Assembly (NCBI RefSeq): GCF_025244925.1
Contig: NZ_CP104275.1
Coordinates: 2,666,001 to 2,730,000 of the forward strand
DNA length: 64,000 nucleotides
Origin: Arthrobacter zhaoxinii
Lineage (GTDB): Bacteria > Actinomycetota > Actinomycetes > Actinomycetales > Micrococcaceae
Direction: 5' to 3'
Every line of letters starts with the position of its first letter. Positions within the stretch are counted from its first letter, which is position 1. Of the stretch, positions 1-9,378 are shown in pieces. The notes under the pieces are model-generated. The model had not been told where the DNA came from and searched no databases. It saw nothing but the letters and a program-made list of their open reading frames with translations. The translations under genes were made by a program, and so were the position numbers.

Positions 1-1284
<1,284 letters not shown>

Positions 1285-1378
1285 TCGGGCTCTCCTTTGC
1301 GTAGTTTCTAACGGAATGGGGCCGTTGGTCTGGCGCTGGCCGTCGTCGCGGTGCCGGTTCGCGCTTTCCCTTCGGGAG

Positions 1379-1405
1379 TTAGCACCCTCACGTTCGGAGT
1401 GCTAA
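1379..1405 (-). promoter_or_regulatory. CIRCE operator 1 (HrcA site) upstream of groS
   Basis: TTAGCACCC-N9-GAGTGCTAA differs from the CIRCE consensus TTAGCACTC-N9-GAGTGCTAA at one base. It lies directly downstream of the predicted -10 box of the groS promoter, the expected position for HrcA repression. Confidence 0.93.
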
Positions 1406-1410
1406 CTCAG

Positions 1411-1439
1411 ACTTTATGCAACGGTTAGCACTCGGTCAA
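1411..1439 (-). promoter_or_regulatory. Sigma-A-type promoter of groS-groL
   Basis: On the minus strand TTGACC (1434-1439) and TAAAGT (1411-1416) are separated by exactly 17 nt. One CIRCE element overlaps the -35 box and the other lies at or just after the start-site region, so both operators bracket the promoter. Confidence 0.75.
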
Positions 1440-1451
1440 GGTGAGTGCCAG
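1425..1451 (-). promoter_or_regulatory. CIRCE operator 2 (HrcA site) overlapping the -35 box
   Basis: TTAGCACTC-N9-GAGTGCCAG: the left arm matches CIRCE perfectly and the right arm has two mismatches. With the better copy at 1379-1405 it forms a tandem pair, an arrangement known from other actinobacterial groESL operons. Confidence 0.85.
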
Positions 1452-1511
1452 CACGCCCCGGTTTCCCCGCCCCTGCCCGCGGACTGCCGGGCCCCGGATG
1501 CGTAAACGGAA

Positions 1512-1530
1512 TTTGCTTAGGCTCACCTAA
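1512..1530 (+). promoter_or_regulatory. Iron box (DtxR/IdeR/DmdR-type operator)
   Basis: The 19-bp site matches the DtxR/IdeR consensus TTAGGTTAGGCTAACCTAA at 16 of 19 positions by my count, with the core palindrome GCTTAGG-CTCA-CCTAAGC at 1515-1532. It lies about 90 bp upstream of the siderophore-binding lipoprotein gene and overlaps the predicted -35 box, so iron-dependent repression of the transporter is expected. Confidence 0.8.
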
Positions 1531-1542
1531 GCGGGATAGCTT
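1513..1542 (+). promoter_or_regulatory. Probable promoter of the iron-siderophore ABC operon
   Basis: TTGCTT (1513-1518), an 18-nt spacer and TAGCTT (1537-1542). The iron box covers the -35 element and most of the spacer, which is the geometry of a repressible promoter. The individual hexamers are only moderate matches. Confidence 0.5.
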
Positions 1543-1620
1543 TCATCTGCGCGCACTATTAGAAAACATTTCTGTGCCCTATTCCCCCGGGTAGGCACAA
1601 CGACTCTTACCGGAGCCCCC

Positions 1621-2562
1621 ATGATTCCCAAGTCCCGCCTGCTGGCCGGAACCGCCCTTGTATCCCTCCTCGCGCTCAGCGCCTGCTCCACTGAAGCAGC
1701 AGATGCCGACGTCGAGTCCGCGCAGGCTAAAACCGTGACGGTTGAGCATGCCCAGGGAAGCACCGAAGTTCCGGTGAACCCGGAGACGGTCTACACCTTC
1801 GACCTCGGTGCCCTCGACACCATGGATGCCCTCGACATCGACGTCGACGGCGTGCCCGCCGCCAACTTCCCGGAGAGCCTCGCCAAGTACGGCGCCGAAG
1901 AGATCACCAAGATCGGCAGCATGAAGGAGCCCGATTTTGAGGCGATCAACGCCGGAGCTCCCGACCTGATCATCATTTCCGGCCGGGTGGCCGACTCCTA
2001 TGACGAGCTGAGCGAGATTGCCCCGACCATCGACCTGAGCGTCGACAACGCCGACGCCTGGAGCTCCTTCACGGAGAACACCCAGACCCTCGGCACGATC
2101 TTCGAAAAGGAAGACCTGGTCGAAGAGAAGCTGAATGCCCTCGAAGGCAAGGTTGAAGACACCAAGGAACTGGCAGCCGATGCCGGCAACGGCCTGATCG
2201 TCCTGACCAGCGGCGGCGAAATGACCGCTTACGGCGCGGGCTCGCGCTTCGGCATCATCCACGACGTCCTCGGCGTCACGCCGGCCGCAGAGGTCAAGTC
2301 CGAAGGTGCCCACGGCGAAAAGGTTTCCTTCAACTACGTCGCGGATACCAACCCGGACCACCTGTTCGTGATTGACCGCGACGTCGCCGTCGGCACCTCG
2401 GGTGAAGCCGCCTCCGCCGTACTGGACAACGATCTGGTCAAGAGCACCAAGGCTGCGCAGAACGACAACATCACCATGCTGGATTCCGCCAGCTGGTACC
2501 TGGTCGGATACGGCCTGAACAATGTGGACACCATGGTTAACACCGTCCACGACGCTCTCTAG
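1621..2562 (+). CDS. Iron-siderophore ABC transporter substrate-binding lipoprotein
   Basis: 313-residue extracellular, lipid-anchored solute receptor for a ferric siderophore. A short basic N-terminus and hydrophobic core end in the lipobox LSAC, with Cys22 as the predicted acylated residue. The mature part is of the FepB/FhuD/CeuE class (TroA-like, two lobes joined by a long helix), with recognisable stretches PDLIIISGRVADSYDELSEI and NPDHLFVIDRD. The closest relative I recognise is the YclQ/CeuE subgroup, which binds catecholate or petrobactin-type ligands; the actual ligand cannot be read from sequence. A GGAG ribosome site lies 7 nt before the ATG. It is first in a four-gene importer operon behind an iron box. 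Confidence 0.93.
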   Translation: MIPKSRLLAGTALVSLLALSACSTEAADADVESAQAKTVTVEHAQGSTEVPVNPETVYTFDLGALDTMDALDIDVDGVPAANFPESLAKYGAEEITKIGSMKEPDFEAINAGAPDLIIISGRVADSYDELSEIAPTIDLSVDNADAWSSFTENTQTLGTIFEKEDLVEEKLNALEGKVEDTKELAADAGNGLIVLTSGGEMTAYGAGSRFGIIHDVLGVTPAAEVKSEGAHGEKVSFNYVADTNPDHLFVIDRDVAVGTSGEAASAVLDNDLVKSTKAAQNDNITMLDSASWYLVGYGLNNVDTMVNTVHDAL

Positions 2563-2628
2563 CCGCACTTTTGCTCTCCGCGGCCCGGAACTCCGGTGCC
2601 GGGCCGCGGAGGAACTGGACACCGATAT

Positions 2629-3669
2629 ATGACCGCCCCCGCCGCGCCGGCGAAAAAACCGGCCTCCGCTTCCGCCGCCGCTCCCCCGGAACGGCGGCGC
2701 TTTGTGCGTTCACGCGCCGCACTGGCCCTGGGAATCTGCCTCGTCATCCTCCTGGCGGCCGTCAGCCTCTTTGTAGGCGTCGGCGACCTGTCGCTGTCCT
2801 CGCTTCTGGCTGGGGACCCCACCACGCACATGCTGTTCTGGGCCAGCCAGCTCCCCCGCACACTGAGTATCGTCCTTGCGGGGATGGCACTGAGCGTGGC
2901 CGGCCTGATCATGCAGCTGATGGCCCGGAACAAGTTCGTGGAACCTTCCACCGTCGGCACGGTCGAATCGGCGCAGCTGGGGATCCTGGCGGTGACCGTA
3001 CTGCTGCCCGGCGCCTCCATGTTTATGAAGATGTCCACCGCATCGGTCTTTGCCGCGGCCGGAACCGCGCTCTTCCTGCTGGTACTGCGACGGATCCCGC
3101 TGCGCAACACCTTGATCGTCCCCCTGGTGGGCATCATGCTCGGCGGCGTGATTTCCGCCGTCACCACCTTCTTCGCCTACCGCACCGACCTCCTGCAGAC
3201 ACTCAACAGCTGGATGGTCGGCGACTTCTCCGGTGTCCTGCGGGGCCGCTACGAACTGCTCTGGATTGTGGGCGCCCTGACCGTCATCGGATACCTGGCG
3301 GCGGACCGGTTCACGGTTGCGGGCATGGGAGCCGACTTCACCACCAACCTCGGCCTGAACTACAACCGGGTCATGGCGCTCGGACTGGTCATTGTCTCCC
3401 TCATCAGCGCCGTTGTGGTGGTCAGCGTCGGCTCCATCCCCTTCCTGGGCCTCATCGTGCCCAACCTGGTGTCCCTGCTGATCGGTGACAATGTCCGCCG
3501 GGCAGTGCCCTGGGTTGCCGTCTTCGGGGCGGGCTTCGTCCTGCTCTGCGACATCATCGGGCGCACCATCCGCTACCCCTACGAAATCCCGGTCGGCGTT
3601 GTGGTCTCCGCGGTAGGCAGCGTCATCTTCCTGTACCTCCTCCTACGCAAGCGCGGTTCCCATGCCTGA
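2629..3669 (+). CDS. Iron-siderophore ABC transporter permease (FecCD family), first subunit
   Basis: 346-residue inner-membrane subunit of the FecCD/BtuC family, with the usual run of about nine to ten hydrophobic helices. Family hallmarks are LPRTLSIVLAGMALSVAGLI near the N-terminus and the C-terminal IPFLGLIVPNLVSLLIGDN followed by DIIGRTIRYPYEIPVGVV. I chose the ATG at 2629 over the upstream GTG at 2596 because the protein then begins MTAPAAPAKK and the GTG would add a Gly/Arg-rich leader atypical of the family. The gene overlaps the next permease by 8 bp (ATGCCTGA), so translation is probably coupled. Confidence 0.93.
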   Translation: MTAPAAPAKKPASASAAAPPERRRFVRSRAALALGICLVILLAAVSLFVGVGDLSLSSLLAGDPTTHMLFWASQLPRTLSIVLAGMALSVAGLIMQLMARNKFVEPSTVGTVESAQLGILAVTVLLPGASMFMKMSTASVFAAAGTALFLLVLRRIPLRNTLIVPLVGIMLGGVISAVTTFFAYRTDLLQTLNSWMVGDFSGVLRGRYELLWIVGALTVIGYLAADRFTVAGMGADFTTNLGLNYNRVMALGLVIVSLISAVVVVSVGSIPFLGLIVPNLVSLLIGDNVRRAVPWVAVFGAGFVLLCDIIGRTIRYPYEIPVGVVVSAVGSVIFLYLLLRKRGSHA

Positions 3670-4678
3670 GACCTCCACCAACGCGCTGCCCGCTGCACTG
3701 ACCGGACACCGCCGGCATCCGGTCCGGACCGTTCCGGCGAAGTTCTGGATCATCACCCTCGGCATCGCCGCAGCGGCGCTGATTGCGGTGTTTATGACCA
3801 TCGAGCTGCGCGGCAACCTCGGCTACGCGCTGCCCCGCCGGGCGGTCAAGGTCGGCTCCATGATCCTGGTGGCCTACGCCGTGGGCGTCTCCACCGTCCT
3901 GTTCCAGACAGTCACTGCGAACCGGATCCTGACGCCGTCGATCATGGGCTTTGACGCGCTCTACGTGCTGATCCAGACCGTCCTGGTGTTTACCCTGGGC
4001 GGCGGCGCCCTGCTGTCACTGGGCGCACCGGTCCGTTTCTGCCTCGAAGTGCTGCTGATGGTCGGATTCTCGTTCCTGCTCTACCGCTGGCTCTTCACCG
4101 GCGGCGGGAAATCGCTGCACCTGATGCTCCTGGTCGGCATTGTCTTCGGCACCATGTTCCGCGGCTTCTCCTCGCTGCTGCAGGTGCTCATCGACCCCAG
4201 CGAGTTCATCATCCTGCAGGACCTGTTCTTCGCGAGCTTCAACAATGTGGACGCCGCCCTGCTGGGCTACTCCGCCGCCGCCGTCGCACTGGTCAGCGCC
4301 CTGGCCTGGCGGATGCGCCACTCCTTCGATGTCCTGGCCCTGGGCCGGGATACCGCGGTGAACCTCGGAGTGGACCACAAACGGGCAGTGACGCTCACGC
4401 TGATTATCTGCTCCGTGCTCGTCGCGGTGTCCACGGCGCTGGTGGGACCGGTGACGTTCTTCGGCCTACTGGTGGCCTCGCTGGCCTATCAGCTGTGTGC
4501 CAACTTCCGGCACGCCGCGGTACTGCCCATCGCCGTACTGCTGGGAATCATCGCCCTGGTGGGCGGCCAGCTGGTGCTGGAGCGGATCTTCGATTTCGAC
4601 ACCGCGCTGAGCATCGTCATCGAATTCGTGGGCGGCATCGTGTTCCTCGTCTTGCTCCTGAGGGGAAAGGTGAAATGA
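3662..4678 (+). CDS. Iron-siderophore ABC transporter permease (FecCD family), second subunit
   Basis: 338-residue second membrane subunit of the importer. It carries the FecCD features: an early LPRRAVKVGSMILVAYAVGV segment, NRILTPSIMGFDALYVLIQT, and the coupling-helix region LGVDHKRAVTLTL followed by LVGPVTFFGLLVASLAYQL. With its partner it should form a heterodimeric channel. It overlaps the first permease gene and is followed after 37 bp by the ATPase gene. Two distinct permeases plus one ATPase is the usual layout for catecholate-type siderophore systems. Confidence 0.92.
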   Translation: MPETSTNALPAALTGHRRHPVRTVPAKFWIITLGIAAAALIAVFMTIELRGNLGYALPRRAVKVGSMILVAYAVGVSTVLFQTVTANRILTPSIMGFDALYVLIQTVLVFTLGGGALLSLGAPVRFCLEVLLMVGFSFLLYRWLFTGGGKSLHLMLLVGIVFGTMFRGFSSLLQVLIDPSEFIILQDLFFASFNNVDAALLGYSAAAVALVSALAWRMRHSFDVLALGRDTAVNLGVDHKRAVTLTLIICSVLVAVSTALVGPVTFFGLLVASLAYQLCANFRHAAVLPIAVLLGIIALVGGQLVLERIFDFDTALSIVIEFVGGIVFLVLLLRGKVK

Positions 4679-4715
4679 CCTTCCTCCCCCTGCACCATTC
4701 GAAAGGCCCCGCCTC

Positions 4716-5474
4716 ATGATCTCCGTCAACGGCGTTACCAAGCGCTATTCCTCCACGGTTGTTGTGGACGGGGTGAGCTGCGGGATCAAGGAAGGCGGCA
4801 TCACCTCGATCATCGGACCCAACGGTGCCGGCAAGTCGACCCTGCTGTCCATGATCAGCCGCCTGCTCCCCATGGACTCTGGGTCGGTTACCGTGGACGG
4901 GCTCGACGTCGTTTCCACCCCGGGCCGGGACCTCGCCCGGAAGATGGCCATCCTGCGCCAGGACAACCAGCTCACCGTGCGCCTGACGGTGCGGGACCTG
5001 GTGGGGTTCGGCCGCTACCCGCACAACGGCGGCCGGCCGGGTCCAGCGGACAAGGTCTCCATCGAGACGGCCATGGCCTACCTGGACCTGACGGCACTGG
5101 CGGACCGGTTTGTGGACGAGCTCTCCGGCGGCCAGCGGCAGCGGGCGTTCATTGCCATGGTGCTGGCCCAGGACACGGACTACCTGCTGCTCGATGAGCC
5201 GTTGAACAACCTGGACATGAAGCACTCCGTGGAAATGATGCGGCTGCTGCGCCGGCTCACGGACGACTTCGGGAAGACCGTGGTCCTGGTCATCCACGAC
5301 ATCAACTTCGCCTCCTGCTATTCCGACGACATCATCGCCATGCGCGACGGCCGGCTGATCCACCAGGGGCCGCCGTCGGCCATCATGCAGCCGGAGGTCC
5401 TGAAGGACATTTACGACATCGATATCCGGATCGAGGAGATCGACGGCAACCGGATCGGCGTCTACTTCGCCTGA
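4716..5474 (+). CDS. Iron-siderophore ABC transporter ATP-binding protein
   Basis: 252-residue cytosolic ATPase of the FepC/FecE class that powers the two permeases. Walker A is GPNGAGKST (residues 34-42), the signature motif is LSGGQRQR (136-143), Walker B is LLLDEP (157-162), and the switch histidine lies in VVLVIHDINFA. The D-loop NNLDMKHSVEMM is typical of the iron-siderophore subclass. It is last in the operon; no siderophore reductase or esterase follows, so iron release must be encoded elsewhere. Confidence 0.95.
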   Translation: MISVNGVTKRYSSTVVVDGVSCGIKEGGITSIIGPNGAGKSTLLSMISRLLPMDSGSVTVDGLDVVSTPGRDLARKMAILRQDNQLTVRLTVRDLVGFGRYPHNGGRPGPADKVSIETAMAYLDLTALADRFVDELSGGQRQRAFIAMVLAQDTDYLLLDEPLNNLDMKHSVEMMRLLRRLTDDFGKTVVLVIHDINFASCYSDDIIAMRDGRLIHQGPPSAIMQPEVLKDIYDIDIRIEEIDGNRIGVYFA

Positions 5475-5613
5475 CGGGCCTTACCGGGGGGCCGCCGGCA
5501 GAAACTGCACTGCCCGGGCAGGCAGTATGGGCCGTGTGCATTGTGCCGTCCCGCGCGGCGCTCCTAGGTTGGAATCCGTCGCACTTCTGCGGCCCTTCGG
5601 GGAAGGACCTGCC

Positions 5614-5916
5614 ATGGAGCCCAAACTGCGTGTCGGCATTCGGTTTGATCTTGACCGCCGCATGGCACGGCTGGAAGTCCGCGGACGCGTCACCGAACAA
5701 AACAGCAGGGTGCTTTACGTCCTTGTGCGGAGGGCCAACACTGCCCTTCCCGGCCTCACGGTGCTCCTGGACCTGCGCCGCGCTACGGTAACCGAGGACG
5801 CGATGGCCGGCCTGGTCCGCAGCTCGGAAACCGGGTCCCTCCCCGTGCCCGTCGTGCACATCAAAGGCGGGACGCTGGCGCCCCGCCAACTGAGCATCCT
5901 CGCTCCGGCGGCATAG
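5614..5916 (+). CDS. Small protein, possibly STAS-like; function unknown
   Basis: 100-residue protein (MEPKLRVGIRFDLDRRMARL...). The ATG at 5614 follows a good GGGGAAGGA ribosome site; the open frame extends further upstream but without support. The pattern of beta strands with LTVLLDLRRATVTEDAMAGL resembles the core of STAS or SpoIIAA-like domains, where a helix follows a short strand and an Asp-Leu pair. I see no conserved phosphorylatable serine in the usual place, so this is only a fold guess. It lies alone between the iron importer and a convergent aminotransferase gene. Confidence 0.55.
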   Translation: MEPKLRVGIRFDLDRRMARLEVRGRVTEQNSRVLYVLVRRANTALPGLTVLLDLRRATVTEDAMAGLVRSSETGSLPVPVVHIKGGTLAPRQLSILAPAA

Positions 5917-5926
5917 CCCCGGCAGG

Positions 5927-7075
5927 CTAGACGGCAGCTGCGGCAAGCCGCTCCACGGCCTCGGCCAGGACCTCCGGGGAGCAGGCGAAGTTCAGCCGGA
6001 CAAACCCGGCGCCCTGGTGTCCGAACCGCAGCCCCGGTTCCAGCGCCACCCGTGCCCGTTCCAGGGCCGCCGCCGCTGGATCATCACCCCAGCCGAGGGC
6101 CCGGAAATCCAGCCAGGCGAGGTAGCCGGCCGAGGGCGGACGGTATCCCGTGCCCGGCAGCCGCTCCGCCAGAAGCTCGGCCAGCAGGGTCCGGTTCGCG
6201 GCGAGGGACTCCATCACTCCGGCAAGCCACGGACCGCCGTCGTTATAGGCCGCTGCCGTGGCATGCAGGCCGAGGATGCTGGTGCGCGCGGAGACTTCCT
6301 CGGGCATGGAGGCCAGCATCAGCCGGGTCCGCTCGCTCTGCGCCACCATCACGGCGCACTTGGTGCCGGCGATGTTCCAGGCCTTACTGGCAGCGGTGAC
6401 GCAGAGGCCGTATTCCCGCGCGTTCTCCGAGACGGCGAGGTACGGGGTGAACTCCCCTGCTTCGTACGTCAGCGGGGCGTGGATCTCGTCGCTGATTACG
6501 GCCACGCCGTACTTCGCCGAAAGGTCCGCGAGCGCCCGCAGGGTATCGGCGGAATGTACCAGTCCCAGCGGATTGTGCGGGTTGCACAGCAGCAGGGCAT
6601 CGGCGCCGCGGGCAAAGGCCCGCTCCAGCCCGGCAAGGTCCAGTGCCCACCCGTCGCCGTCGGACAGGAGCGGTACTTCCATGACCAGGGAATCCGCTTC
6701 CAGCGGCAGCTCAAAGAACGGCGGATAGACGGGCGGAGTGATGATGACGACACCGTCCACGGGTACGGCCTGGCGCAGGCACTCCACAATCGCCACACTC
6801 ACATCCGTGGTGCTCCGTACATCCCCGGGGTCCACCGCCCAGGCCCAGGTCCGCGCAGCATACCCCGAGAAGGCCTCCGCCACCGGCTGAGGTCCGGCGA
6901 TATATCCGGTGTCGGAGGCTAGCACCCGGTCAATGATGGCCTGCTGCACCGGTCCGGCCAGCGGATAGTCCATTTCGGCCACGAACAGCGGCAGCACGTC
7001 CGCCGGATAGGTCTGCCATTTGTAGCTGGTACGCGCCCGCAGTGCAGCCAGCGGCTCGGCGGCGATCTTCGTCAT
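5927..7075 (-). CDS. MalY/PatB-family PLP aminotransferase (probable cystathionine beta-lyase)
   Basis: 382-residue fold-type I PLP enzyme. The PLP-binding lysine is in SKAWNIAGTK, the phosphate and ring contacts are in LLCNPHNPLG and VISDEIHAPL, and the C-terminal FVRLNFACSPEVL holds the carboxylate-binding arginine. SKAWNIAGTK and the N-terminal LPLFVAEMDYPLA are characteristic of the MalY/PatB group, which cleaves cystathionine or other cysteine conjugates to pyruvate, ammonia and a thiol. The frame stays open far upstream, but that part is antisense to the methyltransferase gene; I take the ATG at 7075. Substrate is inferred from family only. Confidence 0.88.
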   Translation of the reverse strand: MTKIAAEPLAALRARTSYKWQTYPADVLPLFVAEMDYPLAGPVQQAIIDRVLASDTGYIAGPQPVAEAFSGYAARTWAWAVDPGDVRSTTDVSVAIVECLRQAVPVDGVVIITPPVYPPFFELPLEADSLVMEVPLLSDGDGWALDLAGLERAFARGADALLLCNPHNPLGLVHSADTLRALADLSAKYGVAVISDEIHAPLTYEAGEFTPYLAVSENAREYGLCVTAASKAWNIAGTKCAVMVAQSERTRLMLASMPEEVSARTSILGLHATAAAYNDGGPWLAGVMESLAANRTLLAELLAERLPGTGYRPPSAGYLAWLDFRALGWGDDPAAAALERARVALEPGLRFGHQGAGFVRLNFACSPEVLAEAVERLAAAAV

Positions 7076-7116
7076 GCCGCCCAACCTACAGCTAACGTGC
7101 CCGCAGGCAGAACAAC

Positions 7117-7130
7117 TAGGCTGGAGGGCA
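7117..7130 (+). promoter_or_regulatory. Probable leaderless promoter of the methyltransferase gene
   Basis: TAGGCT (7117-7122) fits the TANNNT -10 pattern and ends 7 nt before the ATG at 7130, so transcription would start at or beside the start codon. The GGAGGG that directly abuts the ATG is too close for a normal ribosome site. Confidence 0.45.
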
Positions 7131-8347
7131 TGCCCGATACTTCCCTTGCCCATGTTCTGACCCCCGAGGGATGGCAGCTGCTGAACTCGCTTCCCCCCTA
7201 TCTCGAATCCGAGTCCCTGAAGCTGAACACGGACCTGCGCAAGGCCGGGCATGCCCCCGAGCTGGTGGCCGCCGTCCTGACGCAGGCAAAACTGCGGATG
7301 AAGGCCCGCGGAAAGTTCGGTCCGTTCGCCGAGCACATGGTCTTCACACAGCCCGGCCTGGAACAGGCCACCCGCCTGAACGTAGCCGCCCTGCACGCCC
7401 GCCGCTACCAGGAGGCCGGGCTGGATAAGGTCGCGGACCTCGGCTGCGGCATCGGCGCCGATTCCCTGGCCCTGGCCACCCTGGACCGGCAGGTGACCGC
7501 CGTCGAGCTGGATGAAATCACCGCCGCGGCAGCAACCATCAACCTCATGCCCTGGCCGGAGGCCACGGTGGTCCAGGGCCGCGCCGAGGACTTCGACCTG
7601 ACCGGGTTCGACGGCGTCTGGCTGGATCCGGCGCGCAGGACCACGTCGACGTCGGGTACCACCCGCATCTTCGATCCGGAGGCCTTCTCCCCTCCCCTGT
7701 CCTTCGTGGAATCGCTGGCGGATGCCGGCCTGCCCGTCGGAGTGAAGATGGGACCCGGCATCCCGCACGAGGCGCTGCCCGCCAACTGCGAGGCGCAGTG
7801 GGTGTCCGTGGACGGAGACGTCACCGAGGCCACCCTGTGGTTCAACGCGCTGCGCCGCGAGGGCGTCCGGCGGGCCGCCCTGGTGATCGGCTCCGGGGGC
7901 GCGGCGGAACTGACCTCGCCGGTGGATTACGACGCCGGTGCCCAGGACGTGGCCATGGGTCCGGTCGAAGGCTACCTGTATGAACCCGACGGCGCCGTGA
8001 TCCGTGCCGGGCTGGTGGCCGACGTCGCGGCCACCCTGGACGGACACCTCCTGGATCCGCACATCGCCTACATCTGCGCCCCGGAACTGCGCGAAACCCC
8101 CTTCGCCCGTGCCTACCGGATCCTCGACGTACGCCCGTACAACATCAGGGCGCTGAAGGCCTGGGTCCGGGAAAACCGCATCGGTGTCCTGGACATCAAG
8201 AAGCGCGGCATGTCCGTGACGCCGGAGGAGGTCCGCAAGGCCCTGCTTACGGGCTCCGGTAAAGGTCCGAACAAAGCCACGCTGGTCCTCACCCGGATCG
8301 GCGAGGACCGTGTGGCCCTGGTGGTGGAACCGGTGCCGGCCGCCTAG
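7130..8347 (+). CDS. Class I SAM-dependent methyltransferase with THUMP-like C-terminus
   Basis: 405-residue protein. SAM-binding motif I is VADLGCGIGADSLALA (from about residue 101), the acidic residue ending strand 2 is in VTAVELDEI, and motif IV is the unusual VWLDPARR in place of NPPY/DPPY. The C-terminal part (LDVRPYNIRALKAWVRENRI, DIKKRGMSVTPEEV) matches the THUMP-like domain found after such methyltransferases in actinobacteria, suggesting an RNA substrate. The substrate is unknown. The start at 7130 is chosen over a GTG at 7097 because MPDTSLAHVL opens the conserved region and a TANNNT box fits it. It is divergent from the aminotransferase gene. Confidence 0.82.
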   Translation: MPDTSLAHVLTPEGWQLLNSLPPYLESESLKLNTDLRKAGHAPELVAAVLTQAKLRMKARGKFGPFAEHMVFTQPGLEQATRLNVAALHARRYQEAGLDKVADLGCGIGADSLALATLDRQVTAVELDEITAAAATINLMPWPEATVVQGRAEDFDLTGFDGVWLDPARRTTSTSGTTRIFDPEAFSPPLSFVESLADAGLPVGVKMGPGIPHEALPANCEAQWVSVDGDVTEATLWFNALRREGVRRAALVIGSGGAAELTSPVDYDAGAQDVAMGPVEGYLYEPDGAVIRAGLVADVAATLDGHLLDPHIAYICAPELRETPFARAYRILDVRPYNIRALKAWVRENRIGVLDIKKRGMSVTPEEVRKALLTGSGKGPNKATLVLTRIGEDRVALVVEPVPAA

Positions 8348-8356
8348 GCGGTACGG

Positions 8357-8400
8357 CCCCGGGCGTAGATGCCTGCCCCGGGCGTAGATGCCTGCCCCGG
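8357..8400. repeat. Tandem 19-bp direct repeat between convergent genes
   Basis: Two perfect copies of a 19-bp unit (8357-8375 and 8376-8394; unit CCCCGGGCGTAGATGCCTG) followed by a partial third copy CCCCGG. It fills the short gap between the methyltransferase stop and the aroE-like stop. No inverted symmetry strong enough for a terminator was seen. Confidence 0.85.
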
Positions 8401-8404
8401 ACGG

Positions 8405-9217
8405 TCAGGCGCGGGAGAACTCGCCGGCTTCGCGCACCTGCTCCGGTGTCGGCCGGAGACCGGTGTAGAGCACGAACTGTTCCTCGGCCTGGATGGCAAT
8501 TACCTCGGCACCGGTAATCACCGGTTTCCCGGCGGCCCGTGCCGCGGCGATCAGCGGGGTTTCGGCGGGCAGCGCGACGACGTCGAACACCGTTTTCGCC
8601 CCGGCCACCGCGTCGTCGCCGAAGGACTGCACGTCCTCGTCCTGCCCGGCCATGCCCAGCGGGGTGACGTTGATCAGCAGGTCCGCAGTGGAGGTCCCCG
8701 GTTCCGCCTGCCAGGCGAAGTCGTAGAGGTCCGCCAGCGCCCGGCCGGTGGCCTCGTTGCGGGCAACCACCGTGACATCGGAGAACCCGGCGTCCCGCAG
8801 GGCGGCTGCCACTGCCTTGGCCATGCCGCCGGAACCGCGCAGCAGCACTGAGTGCGTGACCGGCACCCGGTGGTCCCGCAGCAGCCGGGCGATGGCCAGG
8901 TAGTCGGTGTTGTAGGCGGTGAGCACGCCGTCGTCGTTGACGATGGTGTTCACGGAACTGATGGCTTCCGCGGACGGATCCATCCGGTCCACCAGGGCAA
9001 TCACGTCCTCCTTGTACGGCATGGAGACGGCGCAGCCGCGGATGGGCAGGCCCCGCACCCCGGCAATGGCCTGCGCCAGGTCCGCGGGGGCGAAGGCCTT
9101 GTAGACGTAGTTCAGGCCCAGCTGGTCATACAGGTAGTTGTGGAAGCGCGTGCCGATGTTGCTCGGCCGCGCGGCCAGGGAAATGCACAGGGTCATGTCT
9201 TTGTTCAGGATCGGCAT
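8405..9217 (-). CDS. Shikimate 5-dehydrogenase-like protein (AroE/YdiB superfamily, variant active site)
   Basis: 270-residue NAD(P)-dependent dehydrogenase related to AroE. The catalytic lysine region is present as AVSMPYKEDV and the substrate aspartate as YNTDY; the nucleotide-binding loop is LLRGSGGMAKAVAAAL. The N-terminal substrate motif differs: canonical AroE has HSxSP, here the equivalent is SLAARPSNIGTRFHNYL, so the usual serine pair is not in place, although the FHN that follows is kept. This points to a non-canonical member that may use quinate, aminoshikimate or another shikimate relative. The true aroE is probably elsewhere. The start at 9217 gives MPILNKDMTLC; a second ATG lies at 9196. 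Confidence 0.8.
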   Translation of the reverse strand: MPILNKDMTLCISLAARPSNIGTRFHNYLYDQLGLNYVYKAFAPADLAQAIAGVRGLPIRGCAVSMPYKEDVIALVDRMDPSAEAISSVNTIVNDDGVLTAYNTDYLAIARLLRDHRVPVTHSVLLRGSGGMAKAVAAALRDAGFSDVTVVARNEATGRALADLYDFAWQAEPGTSTADLLINVTPLGMAGQDEDVQSFGDDAVAGAKTVFDVVALPAETPLIAAARAAGKPVITGAEVIAIQAEEQFVLYTGLRPTPEQVREAGEFSRA

Positions 9218-9378
9218 CCACCCATTATGTCCGTGCAGGTGCCGTCTCCCCCGGGTTTGGCGGCCGGTTCCGGGCCGAGGCCCGGCAACCGCGCGTGCGG
9301 CTATAGGATTGATAAGGTTCTCAACGCAGTGATGCGGGTCCGGGTACTTCAGTGGTAACGCATAAAGCAGGAGACAGT

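Noticed and set aside
5927..8062. A single 711-codon minus-strand frame across the aminotransferase and methyltransferase genes
   Set aside because: Only the part from 7075 down is conserved; the upstream part is antisense to the methyltransferase gene and looks like translated noise in high-GC DNA.
8357..8400. Attachment site of an integrated element
   Set aside because: No integrase, tRNA gene or second distant copy was seen in the window; the copies are simply tandem.
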